From Casuarina equisetifolia (taxonomy: Eukaryota; Streptophyta; Magnoliopsida; Fagales; Casuarinaceae), in NCBI GenBank assembly GCA_028551475.1, contig CM052356.1:17449884-17513883 (forward strand): a DNA stretch of 64,000 bases, read 5' to 3'. The notes under the pieces are model-generated. The model saw nothing but the letters and a program-made list of their open reading frames with translations. It was not told the DNA's origin and made no database searches. Position numbers and translations under genes: made by a program. Positions 57,310 to 64,000 of this stretch are shown here, one piece after another. Position 1 is the stretch's first letter. Each line of letters begins with the position of its first letter.

Positions 57310-60300
57310 CCTACCCATTGCCCTTAAATTTTCAAATCATCTCTTTCGATGATCCCATGGCCAATTTTGGTATTTTCACAAGCATTGTTGCTCCTATTGC
57401 AACACTCTATGATCCTTATCACCTCTCAATGACCGAGTTGTAAATAGGCAACATCATTTCTCATCGATTGGGCAAGGAATTAAACTACCATCTTTAGTCC
57501 GATCAAATCCAAATCATGTTTATGGCTCGCAACAAGCTAGGCTTCTTGACTAGTGAACTTTCGTGATTAGCCGGAAATGGTGACGAGGTGCAGTGTTGGG
57601 ACCAGTGCCATTCTACTGTCAAAACAAGGTTAGTGAACTCAGTTGAGTAGGTGCTCGAAAATATGGTTTCCTAGACCTCCAAAGTCATCAAAAGTTGGGA
57701 ACATATCCAACCACTTACCTAGTTCGAGCCTATCACATGGGCTGCTCTTTCCAGCAAGTAGGTTGGGCCCACAAACTCATGTAGAAGTTAAAAAGGCCAA
57801 TGCCCTTACTATTTTCACTACAAGAAATAAGGTCACATCAAATAAGCATTTTTTTGCATTAGGAACCCTCCAAGTTGGAAGTCCAAGTATAAAAGAGGGA
57901 ACAAGAACAGGTCCAATGGGCCTATTGCCTACAATGCTGTTATGGATCCCAATGGACCTTATAATTCCCTTCATTTTAGGCCTTGGTATCCTAACAACTA
58001 TCCAATTGATACATATGGTGGACTTCCATGATAGGCCTACATCTTTTATTTATAACAATATGAGCTTACTAGGCCCTACTCCTCTTAATCAAGGGAGTAT
58101 TATTTATGGTGGTTCTACTAGGCTAACTTTGATTCCAAATTAGTAGAACAATTTTGTAATCCTCCTTAATCAGATGAGCCTTTTTTACTCATCTACCAAT
58201 TTTATGAGTACTCTATTCTCACCTAAATCTCCTTTTTCCATATGGATTATAGATTTAGAAGCTAGTGATCATATACTATGTTATCTTAATATTTTAAATT
58301 TTTATCATCCTTGTGCATAACCATTATTTGTAAGATTGCTTAACTAGACCCATAACCCTGTCACCCATGTTGGTCATTATAAGCCAATCCAAAATTAACC
58401 CTCAAGCATATTGTTTACCCCTTTATTTTTGTTATAATTTTTATCTATTCACAAACTTATTTGTGATCATTGCATGACTCTTTTCTTCAATAATTTTGTA
58501 TCTTTTAGAACCATATGACTACAACACTAATTAGGCTATGCAAGGCTAATGGAGAGCTTTATTTTTTATGTTCCATTATTTCAAAAAATTTTCATTCAAC
58601 AGTTTCTAATTTTTTTTTTTAGTGTCTAATAATTGTTGTACTCCTAAGCAATTACCTACTTGCCATTTAATTTTTAATAATAACAATGCATAAATGTTTA
58701 AGTTATTCTTCTTTAAAATCTTATTTTGTACATGAAAAATGAATTTGTTATCTAGACTCATTTTCTTATCCAATATATCCAATTGCAAAACAAATGCATG
58801 TGCCATTTTCCTTAAGTCACATGACCACTAAGGCTATTTTTGACTTAGTTCATATGGACATTTTGTGACCACAAAAACATCTTATACATGATGGTATGTG
58901 ATATTTCTAACTTTTGTAGACAATTTTTCTCTTGCCATATAAATTTATTTCTTTCAATACAAGAGTCAAGTTTTTTCCAAAATGGGTTTAGAGGCATTTC
59001 TTCATAAGAGCTCTTGCGTTCATATTTTGCAATAAAATGGGTTTGTTGAATGCAATCATTGCCACCTATTTGATATGGCACATGCGCTCTTTTTCCAAGC
59101 ACACATTCCATCTTCTTCATGGAGTGAATGTATTTTAACTGTCACTTATCTTATAAGTTGGCTTCCTTCATCTTTCTTAGGCAAATTACTTATATGGGTC
59201 ACTTTTTGGTAAACCATGCTTATTGACCACTTATGTATTTTTTATTGTCAATATTATGTTACTACATTTGGCATATGCGATAAATTTAGTCATGATGCTA
59301 CTACTTATGTTTTCATGGGTCACCTTTCATATCAAAAAGGTTATTGTCTTTATAACCCTACCACTGTAAAAAAAAATTATGAGTTATGATATCATTTTTC
59401 ATCATGATACTTTCCATTTCACATCTTTTTCCAATAGTTCAGCTAGCTTATTAGTCCCTATCATATTGGTTGAAGATTCATACACTTTCCTACCAACCTA
59501 TTAATGTGCCAATTGTCCCTGAGACATATCACTTTCCTAATCCTATATCCATTTCTTCCATGACCTTACCTAATTTTGAGGTTACTCCATTTACTCCTTC
59601 TATAGTCCAACATGATCTAGAAACTCTATCTTAATTGGATCTTTTTGTGTGTCATTCTAGACGAATAATCGAAGGACCTATCTAGAGTACCATTACCTTT
59701 GTCCCACTTTACCTTCCTACACATCCTCATATTCCATTTTTAATTATCTTTCTCTTAACTAGTGTAACCCTTACTACCAACATTTCATTACTTGTATCTT
59801 TACCATTCATGAACCCTACACTTTTCAAGAAGCATTCCTAGGTCCTCATTGGGTTAATTCTATAAATAGTGAGCACACTTCCTTTAAGGTCAATTGCACT
59901 TGGAATGTGGTGATTTTATCTCCTGGTTGGCATTTTATTGATTAAGTGAATATATAGAGTGAAGTATTAAACTAATGGCTCTGTTAAGGGATACAAGGCT
60001 CACCTGAATGCTAAGGGATATAATTAAGGGGAAGAGGTTGATTTCCAAGTTACATTCTTTTCTATTGCCAAGTATGTCACCATCCATTTATTCATCATTA
60101 TTGTTGTGGTTCATCACTGACTTATTTTCCAAATGAATGTCCAAAATGTTTTTTTTCCATGACGATCTCTTTGAAAAAGTGTATATGCTACTTCCCCTTA
60201 GATTTCACAATTAGGGGGAAAGTCGAGTGTGTTGATTATGGAAATTCTTGTAAAGACTAAAGCAAGATCTTGACAATGAAATGGAAAATTCACGACCACT

Positions 60301-61380
60301 CTCATTGCACATGATTTTCACCATTTTGACATTATTATTCACTCTCCACCAAAGCTTAAGGAAATTCTTTTGCTACCTTATTTATATATATATTGATAAC
60401 ATTTTAATCAAAAGAAATAGTTAGAGTCATCTTAAACCTAAATAGTTATCTTCAATCTTTGTTCTTAGTAAAAGATCTTAGACAATCAAATTCTTCCTTG
60501 GAATTGAAATTGTTTAATCTTCTAAGGGTATTCCCATAAGTCAGCACAAGTATACAATATAATCGATATCCAAAGTTACACTAGTTTCAAAATTATCAAT
60601 CATTCCCATGGAACAAAATAAGAAATTCATAAGCATAGAATATGATGCTAGTACTAAGGAGAAGGTAACGGACCTACCTTTTAAAAATCTTTCAATTTTC
60701 TAGATTTCAATTGGGAAACTGATATAATTGAATCTCACTAGGATTGATATTACTTGTCTAGTTCAGCTTCTCAAGAAATTCATGCATGATCCAAAACAAT
60801 CTTACATGGGAGCAACTTTGAAAATGATTAAGTATCTTAATAGCTATTTAAATCTTGGTCTCGTACTTTCATCGTCTTCAAAGTTTGAATTGTGAGCCTT
60901 CTGTAGCTCATATTATAACACATGTCTAGATGCTCTACCATTGGATTTTGTATCATAGTTAGAAATTAGTTGATATCTTAGTGCTAAAAAAACAACAATT
61001 GTCTTCTTTTTATCAACTAAAGTAGAGTATTAAGCTATGTAGATTACTACCAATGGAATAGTATGAATCATAGAATTACTTAAATATTTGGTTTTTACAT
61101 GCAATAACCAACTTTAGTCTTTTGTGGAAACCAAGCTATGGAGAAGATAGAAGTCAATTTGATTTTTCATGAATATACTAAAAACTTTAAGGTGGATTGT
61201 CATTATGTGAGAGAGAAACTCCAACAACACATCATTATGACACACCAAGGAGTAGCCTATGGAGTTATTAACAAGTGTTATACAATTAGCAATGTTGACA
61301 TCTCCTTTTCAAGTTTGGAATACTTGACTTGTTCAAATTCTAGCTTAAGGAGTATTAATGAATATACGGTGATCCATGAT
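57310..61380 (+). pseudogene. Copia-1 gag-pol remnant (right arm)
   Basis: Gag: an open piece at 57643-58143 with a GHIKK-like decayed knuckle and a Pro/Asn/Tyr-rich tail. Protease: WIIDLEASDH at 58243-58272, where the DSGAS catalytic motif is changed to DLEAS. Integrase: the AKQMHVPFSLSH...FDLVHMDI block near 58780-58860 and a decayed core to about 59150. RT: a GPHWVNSINSEHTSF...TWNVV block near 59840-59910, and an active site near 60377-60400 reading YIDN instead of YVDD. RNase H end: 61138-61401 with HEYTKNFKVDCHYVREKLQ. More than a dozen stops and frameshifts show that it is inactive. Confidence 0.8.
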
Positions 61381-61386
61381 ATGATA

Positions 61387-61526
61387 TGTTACCTTCGTTA
61401 GTTATGCGATTACATAATATTCCTTGTAACATTTTTTGTAATATTTTTCACATTCATTACCTTCATATATATTCCTTATATAGAATAAAGTTTACTTCCA
61501 TAGTTGTTGGTATTTAGTTTATTACA
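61387..61526 (+). repeat. 3' LTR of copia-1 (right arm)
   Basis: TGTTACCTTCGTTAG to TTTATTACA, 140 bp; the central AGGTCTTATGCC portion found in the other three LTR copies is missing. Confidence 0.75.
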
Positions 61527-61697
61527 AAAGAGAATGACACGGTAAAAGGCCATAAAAGAAATCTATGGACTTTAGAAACCATGGGGATTCAAGGATGCCC
61601 AAAGCATATCTGTAATGGTTCATGTAATCATAATGAAATGGATCATTACCTCACTTTTATCCGAAACTCAAGGATCTAAAACTCCATAAGAAGGTTG
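61527..61697 (-). pseudogene. PMEI pseudogene, 3' end only (right arm)
   Basis: The better preserved of the two fragments. On the minus strand it reads CTTCTTATGGAGTTTTAGATC, then GAGTTTCGGA, TATGATTACATGAACC, ATTACAGAT and, in the 3' UTR, CTTTTATGGCCTTTACC. These align base by base with the last 100 bp of the intact PMEI gene and its 3' UTR (roughly two thirds identical in the coding part). The 5' part is replaced by a SIRE-type LTR. Confidence 0.8.
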
Positions 61698-63098
61698 GTT
61701 TTTTGATTTTATGAATCTATAAAATTCATTTTATAATTAGAGATAATGAGCATTAACAACAACACACACAAAGACAAGACTTACCATGGTGGTTCAACCC
61801 TCACAATTACATCCACCCTTTTCTTCCTTTAATCCAACCAATTAAAGTATTCTTTACTCACTGATCAGGAGAAAACATTCTCTTACACTTTTACAATCCT
61901 TTCAGAAAAGGATTATAAGACAATGTGCTTACAAACCAAGGTTTTCTTAACCTTATACAAAGAAAATTCCCTAAGAATTATTTTGTGTGGGATATCACTA
62001 GACAAAGGGCTTTTTAAAGATATCAAATAGCAAACAAAGCCCTAATCACGAATTTCCCAAAACATAGAGGAGTTAAGATTTTGGATTTACACTAAAGTCC
62101 ATGTGTAAAATAGTAATTAGAGTTCAACTAGCACATAAACAAGAACATATACAAGCTTTATCACAAAGAATACGATTAAGCAAGAGTTTCACTAAAGATC
62201 TTCACAAAAATTGCAAAGCTTCACAATTTGATCTTGTTTATCTTTTCTTTTCTAAATAGGATTGTGTAAAACCTTTTTATATCAAATAATAGAGAGAATG
62301 GCCAATTTGAAGTTTTCTGCCAAATTTGATGTTGCATAAACTCTTTCATGTTGAAAGAGTAGGGTTATACCATCTTCCTGAGTCTAGGGCTTCTATTCAA
62401 ACTCTTAATCATCACAAAATCACAACTTTTCTACAAGGATTAACTGTTTTGACACTTGATTTCTTTTTTGATTTTCTTTCTTTTGAAACTACATTTTTCA
62501 ACTGCAAAGAAGATAGCTTCTCGAAACAAAACTTGTTTTCTCAATTGGGTCGCTTGTGGAAGAGCCAAGTTATGTGGTTCTTTAAGTCACACTTATGTCT
62601 TGCATATATGAATCTTGATTAATCCGAATCACTTAAGTTCTGGGTCATGCTTCCATTTAGGTCAGGTATTCCACACTTAGGTTACACATATCACACTTAT
62701 TAGGCTTCCAATTTAGGTTAGGTCACACAACATTTTTGGATTGCACGCTTTTGGACTTTATGAATTTGGATTGTGCATATAAGCCTTTAACTAGTGATTT
62801 CATTACAAAAAGAAAATACAATCTCATTTTTCTTATATTGAAAACATTATGTAAGCAACAATATTTCCTCCTTGTTTAAGAATTTTCATTTTAAAACTTA
62901 GAAAAAATAATAATATATATAAGAATGTAGGAATCCAACTACTTTATAATATTATTGATTAATATTATAATTTGTACACTTTTTACTTCCTATATTTTTT
63001 ATTTTCCACACTAAAATGTGAAAAACATTTATATATAATTAGTAACAAATGTTGTCACATCAAAATACATTTTTATGGAACATGCTCTTTTTCCAACA
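61698..63098 (-). mobile_element. SIRE-type LTR, right-arm copy
   Basis: Mirror of 21663-23084; minus-strand start TGTTGGAAAAAGAGCATG at 63098. The open frame inside it (62326-62622) is LTR sequence, not a gene. Confidence 0.75.
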
Positions 63099-63379
63099 AT
63101 CTTGGCAGAACAGTTGGATTTTAGAATTTGTCCTTTTCTTAGGTTTTTCATCATGGGAGGGGAGAAAGGAAAGCTATTCCTTAGTAGTCTATTGTTATGT
63201 CACTAGCTTCTCACGTACGAAAAGCGCCATCATTTATTTGAAGTTCATCAACCATGTTTTCTCCTATATGAATAGCCATCTAACCTTCATGCATAGGCTC
63301 CTTTTAATTGGGCTTGCTTCATAGGCTGATTTGCCATATGACCTTTTGCTTCCTTTTTAAGCTTGTATATGGATTGGCC

Positions 63380-64000
63380 TTTTTTTTTTTGGTTTTTAAT
63401 GTAAGTTGCATTAATGAAAATTAATATACAAAAGCACAAGGGCATATCCTAGTATTACAACAATTTTCAAAAGTAAACTAAGAGTAAGCAAAAATAAAGG
63501 TTGGAAGCCTCTAAATCTCACTCAAAAATACATTACCTTGAGAGGGTTTGATATTGTGGAGCAGAGAAGCTCTCCCTCGTACAATTTTTCTTACTTTAGC
63601 CAACAAGATTGGAATGTCAACTAATGTATTTTGAAATCTTCTTCTATTCCTTTCTGCCCAAATGCAATAAATACAAGCTAGAAAAGATATTTTAAGAAGT
63701 TTTGTAGCCAGATCTTTACCTTTTGATGCTTTAATCATCCAGTTTAATTCTTCATTCCATCCTCCGATGTGATGTCGAATTCCATTTTGAGCAAGGATAT
63801 TTTTCCAAATCACCATTGTGCAAGGACATTCAAAAAGGAGATGACTCTTGTTTTCAACTTGAACTTGACAAAAATCACAATATTGGTTAATTGTAGGAAG
63901 CCATTGTACCATTCTCTCTGCTGTAGAAAGTCGATCATGGCAAACTAGCCATCCAATAAAGTTATGCTTGCAAATCCCGCAAGTCCAAATTAGATCATAC
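63380..64000 (-). mobile_element. LINE 3' end, cut by the window edge
   Basis: A poly-T run at 63380-63390 is the poly-A tail of a minus-strand non-LTR element. Behind it lie a 3' UTR of about 120 bp and an intact reading frame up to the edge. It inserted in the LARD LTR of the right arm. The matching left-arm sequence continues normally at 21393 and below, so the insertion is younger than the duplication. Confidence 0.85.
63511..63999 (-). CDS. LINE reverse transcriptase C-terminus (zf-RVT), partial
   Basis: An uninterrupted frame of 162 codons plus stop, still open at the window edge. It covers the zinc-binding C-terminal region of plant L1-type reverse transcriptases. Visible motifs: CGICKHNFIGWLVCHDRLST, then CDFCQVQVENKSHLLFEC with the Cys-x2-Cys...His-x3-Cys arrangement, IWKNIL, and a tail with CIYCIWAERNRRRFQN. 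The enzyme copies LINE RNA at a nicked target. The lack of stops contrasts with all other transposon genes in the window and marks a recent insertion. The N-terminal endonuclease and RT core would lie beyond position 64000. Confidence 0.85.
   Translation of the reverse strand, partial: YDLIWTCGICKHNFIGWLVCHDRLSTAERMVQWLPTINQYCDFCQVQVENKSHLLFECPCTMVIWKNILAQNGIRHHIGGWNEELNWMIKASKGKDLATKLLKISFLACIYCIWAERNRRRFQNTLVDIPILLAKVRKIVRGRASLLHNIKPSQGNVFLSEI

Larger units (their letters stand above)
56900..61526 (+). mobile_element. Copia-1, right-arm copy
   Basis: 5' LTR 56900-57091 (TGTTCCCTC to TTTATTACA), primer-like TGGGACCAGAA at 57092, decayed gag-pol, and a 3' LTR 61387-61526 that has lost about 50 bp internally. 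Length 4.63 kb. It lacks the solo LTR found in the left copy. It lies in the 3' region of the broken PMEI copy. Confidence 0.87.
53414..63379 (-). repeat. Right arm of the large inverted duplication
   Basis: Antiparallel to 21393-32377; see that entry for the order of landmarks. Its outer end at 63379 is where a LINE poly-T begins, so the true outer breakpoint lies beyond the LINE, outside the window. The many substitutions and private insertions exclude a simple assembly duplication of one sequence. Confidence 0.9.

Noticed and set aside
21393..63379. Assembly artefact as the cause of the inverted arms
   Set aside because: The arms differ by many substitutions, small indels and clean private insertions with target duplications, which an accidental duplicate contig would not show.

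Overview
This looks like nuclear DNA of a flowering plant, very probably a eudicot. The sequence is AT-rich. It holds a two-exon AP2/ERF transcription factor gene of the ABR1 type and plant-only cell-wall-enzyme inhibitor (PMEI) genes, inside a large accumulation of decayed plant LTR retrotransposons and LINEs. The species cannot be fixed from the sequence; a woody eudicot such as grapevine would fit, but that is a guess. There are no RNA genes, no CRISPR array and no bacterial operons. Only three protein genes look intact: one ERF (7653-9527, +) and two PMEI copies (30640-31233, +, and 54744-55334, -). A fourth open frame, at the right edge, is the C-terminus of a LINE.

Layout. 1-3607: no recognisable gene. 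3608-4752: a mostly deleted copia element. 4753-7652: upstream region of the ERF gene with W-box cores, a G-box and a TATA box. 7653-9527: ERF gene. 9528-12600: intergenic. 12620-15264: remnant of a copia element on the minus strand. 15265-21658: a pol-less LTR element of the large-derivative (LARD) type, with several purine tracts. 21663-32377: left arm of a large inverted duplication, holding a SIRE-type LTR, a PMEI pseudogene fragment, a copia element (copia-1), the intact PMEI gene and the start of copia-2. 31670-37055: copia-2, itself holding a solo LTR and a LINE. 37075-44606: Ty3/gypsy element, cut by a SIRE-type solo LTR that is itself cut by another solo LTR. 44607-51053: SIRE-lineage copia element on the minus strand. 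51054-53384: inverted fragment of the LARD 3' half. 53414-63379: right arm of the inverted duplication. 63380-64000: 3' end of a LINE on the minus strand.

How the region was built (inference from nested structure). Two PMEI genes first lay in tandem. The upstream one was destroyed by a SIRE-type LTR in its body and copia-1 in its 3' region. About 10-11 kb holding both genes was then duplicated in inverted orientation. A 1.2-1.3 kb solo-LTR family later inserted at four or five sites. Three copies have perfect 5-bp target duplications. One sits only in the left arm, and the matching empty site is readable in the right arm, so it came after the inversion. The junctions of the rearrangement carry short templated filler repeats.

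I see no undescribed enzymatic or defence system. What is interesting is structural: a datable inverted gene duplication, its junctions, a tandem gene pair broken by transposons, and two PMEI copies whose differences are mostly amino-acid changing. Domain calls rest on reading translated motifs by eye. Element ends are exact only where a terminal motif or target duplication is named.
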